DNA from: Candidatus Mcinerneyibacteriota bacterium
GTDB lineage: Bacteria; AUK180; JAQVHJ01
DNA length: 6,281 nt
Reading direction: 5' to 3'
Assembly (NCBI GenBank): GCA_030630935.1
Contig: DAOVMD010000193.1
Location: forward strand, 1-6,281
Within the stretch, counting starts at the first letter, position 1. Each line of letters starts with the position of its first letter. Of this stretch, positions 1 through 6,175 are shown one piece after another. The notes below the pieces were generated by a model. The model ran no database searches, was not told the DNA's origin, and saw only the letters and a program-made list of their open reading frames with translations. The translations under genes were made by a program, and so were the position numbers.

Positions 1-1
1 C

Positions 2-3000
2 CTTAAGTATAATGCTAACTACACAGTCCGTGTTCGCGTAACGGATAAGTCCAGGCGCATGATTGAAGGGAGTACATCTGTTAAAGTTGCCCAGGCCCAG
101 TTCAGTATTACAATGACTACGGACAAGTATGTTTATAAACCCGGAAATAAAGTAAAATTAAATTTTAAAGGTAAAGATATTGTCGGGAAACCTGTTCCGT
201 TCAAAGGTGAGATCAAGATTACGAAGTATGTTTGGAGAAATAAGAAGAGTGAGTATATTGATATTCTAACCGAGAAAATAAAAACTCTCGAGAATGGTCA
301 GGGAATCTATGAATTTGAACCTGATGAGAAAGGAAATTTCTATGCAACAATAACTGCGAAGGATAAGAATGGGAGAACCGTTACTGCCCAGAGAAGTTTT
401 TATGTTGCTGATTATTCATATAGAGAACATTTCAACTTCTCATCCGTAGATATTATTATGGATAAGGACTTTTATGATATTGGAGATAAGGTTTCTGCCG
501 TAATCCAATCACCATTTAAAGAAGGTTGGGGACTCTTAACTTATGAAGCTGATGGTCTGTTAGGTTATAAGGTAGTAAAACTAACTTCCAGCTCAACCGT
601 AATTGATTTTGATATTAAAGAGTATCACTCTCCGAATTTCTATGTTAGTATTACGGTTATTAAAGATAATAAAATTTATACGAAGCTGAAGAATGTAATT
701 GTTCCGCCAAAGAAAAAGTTTCTTGATATTAAAATTGTATCTGATAAATCAACATATAAGCCCGGGGAAGAAGCTGAGTTCAAGATAACAGTTAAAGACG
801 GGAACGGTAAACCGGTGATCTGTGAATTATCGATGGGAATTGTTGATGCATCATTATATTATATCCAGGAAGAATTTGTTAAGGATATGCGTCAGTTCTA
901 TTATAATCGGATCTGGAACCAGGTAAGGACCAGTAATTCATTCTATATGTATTATAGAGGTAGGAAACGAATGTCAAAAGGAGTAGATAAAAACGCAACT
1001 GCGGATGCTATGCCGCCGCCATCACCATCACCTGAAGCAGAGCTTAAAGTTTCGACATTTTATGCTGCAGGTGAGGAAATCGTTGATGGTATGGTGACAA
1101 AGAAAGAGAAGGAACCGAAGATCAGGGAGTATTTTCCCGATACTGCATATTGGAACCCGGTTATCTTAACAGATATGGACGGAGTTGCAACGGTCAAGAT
1201 TAAGGTTCCCGATACATTAACCACATGGCGCACCACGATTCGGGGTATCTCAAAATCTACTCAGGTAGGGATGTCCAAGTATGAGTTTACGACATTTAAA
1301 CCGTTATTAGTTAGGTTACAGTTACCTCGTTTTATAACTCAGGATGACCGGCTTTTAGTATCCGGGATTGTACATAATTATTTAAAAACCGAAAAGAGCG
1401 TACGCTCAACTCTAACTGCAACAGGCGTAACCCTGAAAACCGGTTCAAGCCAGACTCATAATATTAAGCCCGGTGATGATTACAGATTCGACTGGAAAAT
1501 TATTGCAGAGAATTCAGGGGAAGCAGAATTTATTCTGAAGGGTTTAACTGATGAAGAATCTGACGGGATGAAATTAAGTATCCCTATTCTTCCGCATGGT
1601 TTGAAGAGATTTGATAATCAAACCGGAGTCCTCAAGAAACCGGAAGAGAAGATTATAAAAACAGTTGTTATTCCTGAAACTGCAATCATGGAAGCATCAG
1701 AACTTCAGGTTTTCACAAGCGGATCATTAGCCGGAACCATGTTTGATTCGCTCGAGTACCTGATCGGATTCCCGTATGGTTGTGTTGAGCAGACCATGAG
1801 CAGGTTCCTGCCCACGATAATGGTGGCACAAACAATCCAGAAATTGGGTCTTGAACAACCAGAAGTTCTTGAGAAAATTCCCGAGATGGTTGAGAAGGGT
1901 TTTAAAATGTTATACGACATGCAGCATCATGATGGTGGTTGGGGATGGTGGACCAATGACAATACTCACCCGTACATGACAGCTTATGTGGTATATGGTT
2001 TAGCCATGGCGATTGAGGCGGATTATAAGGTTGACATGAATAGGTATAGAAATGGAGTTAAGTCACTGGAAGAGCAGTTTGAAAAACAGAAACCCTGTGA
2101 CCAAAAAGCGTATATGGCGTATGTCATGAGTCATTTGAAGAAACCGGATAAGAAAGGGATTATTAAACTTTATAAAGATAGAGATAAATTATCTATCTAT
2201 GGGAAATCTCTCCTGGCAATGGCGATGTTTAATATTGATGAGAAGAGTAAAGGTGAAGCAATTGTTAAGTTCATAAAATCAAAGGCGAAATGTTCTGAAT
2301 TATTCTGTCACTTTGAAGGTGAAACATTTAAATATTCATGGAGAAGAAATGACCTTGCAGTCAGTACCTATGCATTCAAGGCAATTGTGATGGCTAACCC
2401 GGATGATGAACTCGTTCCGAAAATTATTAATTGGCTCCTGTTAAAGAGAACCGGAAATTATTGGGTTTCAACTAAGGACACTGCAAATGTAGTTTATGCA
2501 TTCTCATATTATCTTGATAAATCAGGTGAACTCGATGCGGATTATAGTTATAAGGTATATGTTAATAATAGGCAAGAATTAAACGGGAAGATAACAAAAA
2601 AGAACATTCTTAAGCCGGGAAGAAACATAACAATAAAAGCACAAAAACTAAATGTTGGTGAGAATAAAATTGAGATCATTAAATCTGGGAAAGGCCGGTT
2701 GTATTTTACTCTTGCCTTGAATTATTTTAACTATGAAAAAGTCATCAAGGCCGAATCAAAAAATATTAAGGTAAAGAGAACTTACAGCATTGTAAAGACG
2801 CAAAGAGATAAGAATGGAAATATGAAGGAGACTTTTTCTCCATTGAAGGAAGTTGTCCGATCAGGTCAGGAGATCGAGGTTACTCTCGAAGTAAGTTCAA
2901 ATGACCCGCTGGAATATATTATGATTGAAGATTATATCCCTGCAGGTTGTGAGATCATTGACCGAAAATCAGGGAAGAGCTGGTATAGTCACAAGGAGTT

Positions 3001-3193
3001 CAGGGACGAGAAAGCAGTATTCTTCATAACACATTTCTATTGGTATCGAACTCGACAAACGAAAATAATTAAATACAGATTACGTGCTGAAATCCCAGGG
3101 GATTTCGAAGTGCTCCCGACAATCGCAACTTCTATGTATTTCCCTGATGTATATGCAAATACGAAGTCGGATCGACTAACCATAGTAGAATAA
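2..3193 (+). CDS. Bacterial alpha-2-macroglobulin, 5'-truncated by window edge
   Basis: The frame is open from base 2, so the ATG at base 59 is internal to a macroglobulin (MG) domain and the true start lies upstream. Family role: a large envelope protease trap, in which cleavage of a bait region triggers a conformational change that captures the protease and lets a Cys-Gln thioester react with it. Visible in order: MG-type strands opening with D-K-x-x-Y-x-x-G at 122, 461 and 743; a variable bait-like stretch at about 860-1130 with PPPSPSP at 1013-1033; the family signatures FPDTAYWNP (1133-1159) and LTTWR (1217-1231); the thioester motif PYGCVEQ with Cys codon 1781-1783 and Gln codon 1790-1792; the helical thioester domain with GGWGWW (1934-1951), ending near 2520; and a C-terminal beta domain at about 2770-3190. 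About 1060 residues are visible, and full bacterial members usually run to 1500-2000. The signal or lipobox region is off-window. No penicillin-binding protein gene (pbpC), a frequent partner in proteobacteria, follows. Family assignment is very secure. Confidence 0.95.
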   Translation, partial: LKYNANYTVRVRVTDKSRRMIEGSTSVKVAQAQFSITMTTDKYVYKPGNKVKLNFKGKDIVGKPVPFKGEIKITKYVWRNKKSEYIDILTEKIKTLENGQGIYEFEPDEKGNFYATITAKDKNGRTVTAQRSFYVADYSYREHFNFSSVDIIMDKDFYDIGDKVSAVIQSPFKEGWGLLTYEADGLLGYKVVKLTSSSTVIDFDIKEYHSPNFYVSITVIKDNKIYTKLKNVIVPPKKKFLDIKIVSDKSTYKPGEEAEFKITVKDGNGKPVICELSMGIVDASLYYIQEEFVKDMRQFYYNRIWNQVRTSNSFYMYYRGRKRMSKGVDKNATADAMPPPSPSPEAELKVSTFYAAGEEIVDGMVTKKEKEPKIREYFPDTAYWNPVILTDMDGVATVKIKVPDTLTTWRTTIRGISKSTQVGMSKYEFTTFKPLLVRLQLPRFITQDDRLLVSGIVHNYLKTEKSVRSTLTATGVTLKTGSSQTHNIKPGDDYRFDWKIIAENSGEAEFILKGLTDEESDGMKLSIPILPHGLKRFDNQTGVLKKPEEKIIKTVVIPETAIMEASELQVFTSGSLAGTMFDSLEYLIGFPYGCVEQTMSRFLPTIMVAQTIQKLGLEQPEVLEKIPEMVEKGFKMLYDMQHHDGGWGWWTNDNTHPYMTAYVVYGLAMAIEADYKVDMNRYRNGVKSLEEQFEKQKPCDQKAYMAYVMSHLKKPDKKGIIKLYKDRDKLSIYGKSLLAMAMFNIDEKSKGEAIVKFIKSKAKCSELFCHFEGETFKYSWRRNDLAVSTYAFKAIVMANPDDELVPKIINWLLLKRTGNYWVSTKDTANVVYAFSYYLDKSGELDADYSYKVYVNNRQELNGKITKKNILKPGRNITIKAQKLNVGENKIEIIKSGKGRLYFTLALNYFNYEKVIKAESKNIKVKRTYSIVKTQRDKNGNMKETFSPLKEVVRSGQEIEVTLEVSSNDPLEYIMIEDYIPAGCEIIDRKSGKSWYSHKEFRDEKAVFFITHFYWYRTRQTKIIKYRLRAEIPGDFEVLPTIATSMYFPDVYANTKSDRLTIVE
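1772..1792 (+). other. Thioester motif PYGCVEQ of the macroglobulin
   Basis: Codons read P-Y-G-C-V-E-Q. In thioester-containing macroglobulins and complement proteins the Cys side chain forms an internal thioester with the Gln three residues later (CxEQ). Both residues are present, so this protein is predicted to be covalent-trapping competent rather than a thioester-less paralogue. The variable position is Val; Leu and Gly are other residues seen in the family. Confidence 0.9.
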
Positions 3194-3228
3194 TTTAACT
3201 AAAGCAGTGCTTCGCAAGTAAAAATGAA

Positions 3229-3253
3229 CAATGAAGGGGGTGAAACCCCATTG
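3229..3253. repeat. Imperfect hairpin downstream of the macroglobulin gene
   Basis: CAAT pairs with ATTG, and GGGG (3236-3239) pairs with CCCC (3246-3249) around a GTGAAA loop, with a three-base bulge (GAA, 3233-3235) on the left arm. It starts 36 bases after the stop codon. It could protect or terminate the transcript, but there is no T-run after it. Role unknown. Confidence 0.45.
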
Positions 3254-3293
3254 CTATGCCTAATAATAATACTTTTCAAAGTACTAACCTTCA

Positions 3294-3316
3294 CACCAGT
3301 CCAGTTTGGACTGGTG
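3294..3316. repeat. Perfect 10-bp inverted repeat with 3-base loop
   Basis: CACCAGTCCA (3294-3303) and TGGACTGGTG (3307-3316) are exact reverse complements around GTT. Stability would be high in RNA. It lies 101 bases after the macroglobulin stop and is followed by CATCATTAAAG, not a T-run, so it is at best a non-canonical terminator or 3'-end stabiliser; it could also be a protein-binding palindrome. Confidence 0.6.
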
Positions 3317-3341
3317 CATCATTAAAGATGATAATGCTTTA

Positions 3342-3380
3342 ATCTATAAAACGACTGCTCTCTGCTCTCTGTTTTCTGTT
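3342..3380 (+). repeat. Dispersed repeat, copy 1 (inverted relative of 4182-4257)
   Basis: Two blocks recur in reverse complement in the next spacer. The first is ATCTATAAAACGACTG (3342-3357), which matches 15 of 16 bases of the complement of 4242-4257. The second is the 20-base block at 3361-3380, which matches 18 of 20 bases of the complement of 4182-4201. Here the blocks are 3 bases apart; in the other copy about 40 bases with a stem-loop separate them. The copies flank the lipoprotein gene. Confidence 0.55.
3357..3377 (+). repeat. Heptad tandem repeat, three copies
   Basis: GCTCTCT occurs twice exactly (3357-3363 and 3364-3370) and is followed by a diverged copy GTTTTCT (3371-3377). It is a short pyrimidine-rich microsatellite-like stretch lying inside the dispersed repeat block. 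Confidence 0.6.
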
Positions 3381-3402
3381 TGGTTAACTCTGTTAACCAA
3401 AC
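3378..3402. repeat. Perfect 11-bp inverted repeat with 3-base loop
   Basis: GTTTGGTTAAC (3378-3388) and GTTAACCAAAC (3392-3402) are exact reverse complements around TCT. It directly follows the heptad repeat. It lacks a downstream T-run, being followed by CCGCCCTGAC. It could be an RNA stem-loop or a protein-binding palindrome; function unknown. Confidence 0.6.
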
Positions 3403-3513
3403 CCGCCCTGACTAAAAGAACTTAATCCTCCTGAATGATTATTATAAAAAAAATTAAACACCAATACAAATATACCCATGTCTGTGTGTTTGCAACCTGA
3501 TTTAAAAAAACAC

Positions 3514-3542
3514 TTGACATGTCACAAAATTTATGGTATTAT
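3514..3542 (+). promoter_or_regulatory. Sigma70-type promoter for the lipoprotein gene
   Basis: A consensus -35 TTGACA (3514-3519) and a -10 TATTAT (3537-3542) are separated by exactly 17 bases. Transcription would start near 3549, giving a leader of about 36 bases that contains the strong ribosome binding site. A run of A residues (about 3504-3510) just upstream could serve as an UP-like element. It supports independent transcription of the lipoprotein gene. Confidence 0.8.
3515..3524. promoter_or_regulatory. Palindrome TGACATGTCA overlapping the -35 box
   Basis: This 10-base perfect palindrome covers all but the first base of the -35 hexamer and extends 5 bases into the spacer. Its position would suit an operator for a dimeric repressor. 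The palindrome and its location are seen; the operator role is inferred, and part of the symmetry comes free with the TTGACA consensus. Confidence 0.3.
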
Positions 3543-3570
3543 TAATGAAATTTAGTTACTAACAAAGTAA

Positions 3571-3577
3571 AAGGAGG
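3571..3577 (+). promoter_or_regulatory. Strong Shine-Dalgarno site deciding a GTG start
   Basis: AAGGAGG lies 7 bases before GTG at 3585. The ideal complementarity and spacing fix the GTG as the start, and it is followed immediately by a typical K/R-plus-hydrophobic signal peptide. Confidence 0.85.
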
Positions 3578-3584
3578 AAGCAAA

Positions 3585-4085
3585 GTGAGGAAAGCATTAC
3601 TTTTAACATTAGTCTTAGTGGTAAGTTTGTTATTATTTTCGGGATGTGAAATGGTAAAAAATCCAATGGAAAATCAGGAGATTTATTCCGGGTCTACCGA
3701 ACTAAGTAAAAATAGTGAAACGGTTAATATTTCTGTTAAATTAGTAAACTCCTTATCAAATGGTAATTTAGTATTTGAATTTTATTATGAAGGTTTTGAT
3801 TTGGTAGTGGAGGAGATTAATATAAATGACATTACTGCTTCAATTATCAACATTAATATAAATCCCTCAGGAACAATGACAAGGGTAGTTATCAATCCTA
3901 ATCATGCCTATATTCCCGGCGAAATTAATCATATTGATATGGTTTTTACAATAGTTACATCAAGCTGCTCAACAACACTTTCTTCCGAAGGTTGGGATTT
4001 AGATGGTAAGGGAACAGATAATGTTGTAGAAGAGATGGAACTTGTAGTTGAGGAACTTATCTCTAGACCCGACCCTAATCTTTAA
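3585..4085 (+). CDS. Putative lipoprotein of unknown function, 166 residues
   Basis: I do not recognise this family. The N-terminus has a short basic head (MRK), a Leu/Val-rich hydrophobic core (about residues 4-18) and then L-F-S-G-C with Cys21, a plausible lipobox although Phe at -3 is less usual than Leu. Residue +2 after Cys is Glu, not Asp, so under the E. coli sorting rule it would go to the outer membrane. The mature ~146 residues are polar and probably beta-rich at about 44-125 (alternating hydrophobic strands, many Asn/Ile), with one further Cys at 128 and an acidic tail containing repeated VVEE motifs (146-149 and 153-156, also seen at 74-77) before RPDPNL. It has its own consensus promoter and ideal ribosome binding site, implying good expression. 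It stands alone between long spacers. Lipoprotein call fairly sure; function unknown. Confidence 0.8.
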   Translation: MRKALLLTLVLVVSLLLFSGCEMVKNPMENQEIYSGSTELSKNSETVNISVKLVNSLSNGNLVFEFYYEGFDLVVEEININDITASIINININPSGTMTRVVINPNHAYIPGEINHIDMVFTIVTSSCSTTLSSEGWDLDGKGTDNVVEEMELVVEELISRPDPNL

Positions 4086-4181
4086 TTAAAAGTGCTGCCT
4101 GAACAATTACAATAGTTTCAACTCAAAAGATTGCATTAGAGATGATTGATGTAGATCAAAGGTATTAATTACATCATAGAG

Positions 4182-4257
4182 AACAGATAACTGAGAGCAG
4201 ACCCTGTACCACGCGCTTCGCTAGGGTGCAGGGCTCCGAAACAGTTGTTTTATAGAT
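4182..4257 (-). repeat. Dispersed repeat, copy 2, interrupted by a stem-loop
   Basis: Read on the minus strand, this has the same two blocks as copy 1 in the same order: ATCTATAAAACAACTG (from 4257 to 4242) and, later, a 20-base block (4201 to 4182) with 18 of 20 matches. Between them are about 40 bases with a stem-loop that copy 1 lacks. The repeat may have gained an insert here or lost one in copy 1. A further diverged piece (GATAAC-A-GAAAGCA, 4255-4268) follows. Confidence 0.55.
4202..4233. repeat. GC-rich stem-loop inside dispersed repeat copy 2
   Basis: CCCTGTACC (4202-4210) pairs with GGTGCAGGG (4225-4233) with one G-U wobble, and an inner GCG-CTT-CGC mini-stem (4213-4221) lies in the loop. 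The GC content is far above the surrounding spacer. There is no T-run after it. It resembles a small mobile palindromic insert rather than a terminator. Confidence 0.55.
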
Positions 4258-4305
4258 AACAGAAAGCACATCTATCGTTAAATAGTTTAGGAGTTGAACA
4301 AACCT

Positions 4306-4540
4306 AACATTTGAACTATTGAACTATCAAAGCTCGTTAAACACTTCAACTCATAAACACTTGAACAATTAAACTATCGTAGCCTTCTTAACATTTTAAC
4401 TCAACTAACATTTGAACAATTTAACCATCGTAGCTCTTTTGAACACTTGAACTTGTTTAACATTTGAACAATTTAACTATCAAAGCATTCTTAACATTTT
4501 AACGGTTTTTAACACTTGAACTATTTAACACTTTTATTTC
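4306..4540 (+). repeat. AAC-rich minisatellite, ~51-bp unit, ~4.5 copies
   Basis: Units begin with AACAYTTGAAC at 4306, 4356, 4407, 4459 and 4511, giving periods of 50, 51, 52 and 52; the last unit is partial. Each full unit carries AAC[CT]ATC[AG][AT]AGC near base 17, where the variable pair reads AA, GT, GT, AA along the array, and a second AACAYTTNAAC motif around base 35. On a finer scale the AAC triplets recur about every 8-9 bases. No open reading frame follows the repeat. The last partial copy ends directly at the promoter of the downstream gene. Confidence 0.85.
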
Positions 4541-4542
4541 GT

Positions 4543-4571
4543 TTGACTTTTATCTCCAACTATGCTATATT
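4543..4571 (+). promoter_or_regulatory. Sigma70-type promoter (extended -10) for the cyclase gene
   Basis: The -35 TTGACT (4543-4548) and -10 TATATT (4566-4571) are separated by 17 bases, and TG at 4563-4564 forms an extended -10. Transcription would start near 4578, leaving a leader of only about 15 bases. The -35 box starts 2-3 bases after the last recognisable minisatellite sequence. Confidence 0.75.
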
Positions 4572-4592
4572 GAATGAAAAATTAGAAGAAAA

Positions 4593-6023
4593 ATGATAAA
4601 TATCTCAAGTAATTATTTCAAAGACCTGAAAGTAGTTTTACTGGTTGCTTATTCAATCATATTAAGTCTTCTTGCTGTCACACTAATATTCAAGATTGAT
4701 CTATTCCTCTGGTTAATTGTTTCGGGAATAATTGCGTTAGGTATATCTTATTTTACACTTCGAATCTGGGTATTAATTCTAACTCTTGTATTGACATTAT
4801 TATCATTGGTTATTCTCTCCATTACAGGTGGAGGTGAGTTAATCAAGAATTATGAAACTATAATTTTATTTGGATTCTTTTTCATTGTGACTGGATTATT
4901 GATTATTGAACATAATTTAGTAAAGGGAGAAGAAACTCTTGAAGATCAGAGTTTTAGTGAGGAGTTCAGTAAACTTGAGACTGAGTTTTCAAAGAAAAAT
5001 TCTTATTACGCTGAGAGGAGTATTGCCCTTAAACGCTATTTGAATCTTGAGAAGCTTGCAATTAAGATGAATAAATGTATTAGGGAAGAGAATATTTTAG
5101 AAATTGCTGCAAATGATATTTATAAATCGATCAAGAAAGGCACTTGTTATATTTTCTTTAAGAAGACCAGTGAATTTAAGTTATTAGCCGGCAAACCAAA
5201 ATCCTTTCGTCAAAAGATTAACAGTAAAGAGATAGATTTTAATTCTGGGGTTTTTGATTATATGACTACCAAAAAGGAATCTCTAAAAATTGATGATTTA
5301 AGTAAGGAATTCCGATTTAAAGAGATCAGTGCAATTAAAGGGACCAACTCCCTTATTTGTGTACCTATTCTTATTGAAGGAGATGTTGTTGGTTTTATTA
5401 AACTTGATTCGAAGAAGACAGAAGATTATAATTATGATGATTTAAAAATACTTTCAATTGCAAGTGAACTTGCAGGGTTATCGCTTACAAATGCATTTTA
5501 TCTGAATAAAATCACTGACCTGGCAATTTCAGATCCATTAACCGGGTTATTTGTTCGGAGGTATTTTATTGAACAGTTAATATCAGGGCTTGAATTTGCA
5601 GAAAAAACCAATTCACGCCTTTCTTTAATTCTGATTGATATTGATCACTTTAAAAAGTTCAATGACTCTTATGGTCATCTTTTAGGTGATAAAATTCTTA
5701 GTATACTCGGAAAGTTTTTTCTCGACTCAACCCGGGAAAACGATTTAATTGGAAGGTATGGTGGTGAAGAATTCGCAATTATAATGAAAGATACAGGTAT
5801 AAATCTTGCATATAAAATTTCTGAAAGGTTAAGAGAATCTGTTAGTGATTTAAAACTTGAATATGAAGGAGCTGAATATTCTATTACAATTAGTTTGGGA
5901 GTTGCAGAATATTTCAATAAGAATTTCACTTCAGAACAGTTGATTAAAGCAGCTGATATTGCTTTATATAGTGCAAAGAAACAGGGTAGAAATAAAACGA
6001 TTACCTTTGACGGAAATCTTTAA
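4593..6023 (+). CDS. Membrane-bound GAF-GGDEF diguanylate cyclase
   Basis: Predicted to condense two GTP into cyclic di-GMP at the inner membrane. The 476 residues show four hydrophobic segments (about 12-33, 36-55, 58-78, 88-106), a charged probably coiled-coil linker (about 110-148), a GAF-like sensor domain (about 150-303) and a C-terminal GGDEF domain (about 305-473). Catalytic features are intact: DPLTGL (314-319), the metal-binding D-I-D (349-351) in the DIDHFKKFND stretch, GHLLGD (361-366) and GGEEF (390-394). The product-inhibition I-site RxxD (R381-D384) sits exactly five residues before GGEEF, as in feedback-inhibited cyclases. The usual Asn after LTGL-x is Val321, which I expect to be tolerated. 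ATG 4593 fits the promoter; the ribosome site is weak (AGAAG, 4 bases upstream). The GAF ligand cannot be told. No phosphodiesterase (EAL) domain is present. The gene stands alone. Confidence 0.93.
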   Translation: MINISSNYFKDLKVVLLVAYSIILSLLAVTLIFKIDLFLWLIVSGIIALGISYFTLRIWVLILTLVLTLLSLVILSITGGGELIKNYETIILFGFFFIVTGLLIIEHNLVKGEETLEDQSFSEEFSKLETEFSKKNSYYAERSIALKRYLNLEKLAIKMNKCIREENILEIAANDIYKSIKKGTCYIFFKKTSEFKLLAGKPKSFRQKINSKEIDFNSGVFDYMTTKKESLKIDDLSKEFRFKEISAIKGTNSLICVPILIEGDVVGFIKLDSKKTEDYNYDDLKILSIASELAGLSLTNAFYLNKITDLAISDPLTGLFVRRYFIEQLISGLEFAEKTNSRLSLILIDIDHFKKFNDSYGHLLGDKILSILGKFFLDSTRENDLIGRYGGEEFAIIMKDTGINLAYKISERLRESVSDLKLEYEGAEYSITISLGVAEYFNKNFTSEQLIKAADIALYSAKKQGRNKTITFDGNL

Positions 6024-6025
6024 AA

Positions 6026-6087
6026 GGAGGAGGCACAGCCTCTTTGACAATGACACACAGACGGTTGATATCGTAAAGCTGTTATTT
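6026..6087 (+). repeat. Degenerate partial REP-like unit
   Basis: GGCACAGCCTCTTTG (6032-6046) is identical to 6137-6151 in the first full unit. The next 17 bases still match its tail at about 10 positions, ending in GACG at 6059-6062. The remaining bases to 6087 look like a second decayed tail ending TTATTTG. It begins only a few bases after the cyclase stop. GAGGC-ACA-GCCTC (6030-6042) can form a small hairpin, but a proper T-run is missing. Confidence 0.55.
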
Positions 6088-6175
6088 GTCATCGCGAGGG
6101 AGCAAAGCGACCGCGGCGATCTCCGAGCGGAGCGAAGGCACAGCCTCTTTGTAATTGATATTCTGACGTTTTTTT
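6088..6175 (+). repeat. REP-like palindromic unit 1 (88 bp)
   Basis: It starts GTCATCGCGAGG and ends in a run of seven T. ATCGC near the start pairs with GCGAT before CTCC, and CTCCG-AG-CGGAG forms a second small palindrome. The head is GC-rich and unlike the surrounding AT-rich DNA; the tail (from about 6152) is AT-rich. The head resembles short palindromic repeats of the GTCATTGCGAG...GCAATCTC type that I recall from many unrelated bacterial genomes. Confidence 0.8.

Larger units (their letters stand above)
3194..3584. other. Spacer of 391 bases: hairpins, heptad repeat, promoter
   Basis: No convincing gene lies here. The spacer holds three inverted repeats (3229-3253, 3294-3316, 3378-3402), a short heptad tandem repeat (3357-3377) inside a block related to the next spacer, and the promoter and leader of the following gene (from 3514). 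The first ~220 bases are the probable 3' untranslated region of the macroglobulin gene. None of the hairpins is followed by a T-run, so a canonical intrinsic terminator is not visible. Confidence 0.8.
4086..4592. other. Spacer of 507 bases: stem-loop, dispersed repeat, minisatellite, promoter
   Basis: No gene is supported. From left to right it holds a weak 7-bp inverted repeat (TGATGTA at 4147-4153, TACATCA at 4170-4176), the second copy of the dispersed repeat (4182-4257) interrupted by a GC-rich stem-loop, an AAC-rich tandem repeat (4306-4540), and the promoter of the cyclase gene. The stretch at about 4098-4123 resembles the tandem repeat unit and may be a decayed copy. There is no obvious intrinsic terminator after the lipoprotein gene. 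Confidence 0.8.

Noticed and set aside
59-61. ATG at base 59 as the start of the macroglobulin gene
   Set aside because: The frame is open to the left edge and the upstream codons (YTVRVRVTDKS) continue an MG-domain strand pattern; there is no ribosome site before it.
1396-1407. 12-base perfect palindrome GAGCGTACGCTC
   Set aside because: It lies within the macroglobulin coding sequence with no regulatory context; probably chance.
1705-1920. Minus-strand open frame over the thioester region
   Set aside because: It is fully antisense to strongly conserved macroglobulin codons and has no homology signs of its own.
3089-3106. 8-bp inverted repeat GAAATCCC-AG-GGGATTTC
   Set aside because: It is inside the conserved C-terminal coding region with no T-run and is followed by ~85 more coding bases, so it is not a terminator.
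3224-3325. 33-codon open frame starting ATG in the first spacer
   Set aside because: It has no ribosome binding site, runs through two hairpins, and its product looks like arbitrary translation of spacer DNA.
6026-6046. Possible intrinsic terminator after the cyclase gene
   Set aside because: The GAGGC/GCCTC stem is short, is followed by only three T that would pair with the left arm, and the right arm belongs to a repeat that recurs at 6137 without the left arm.
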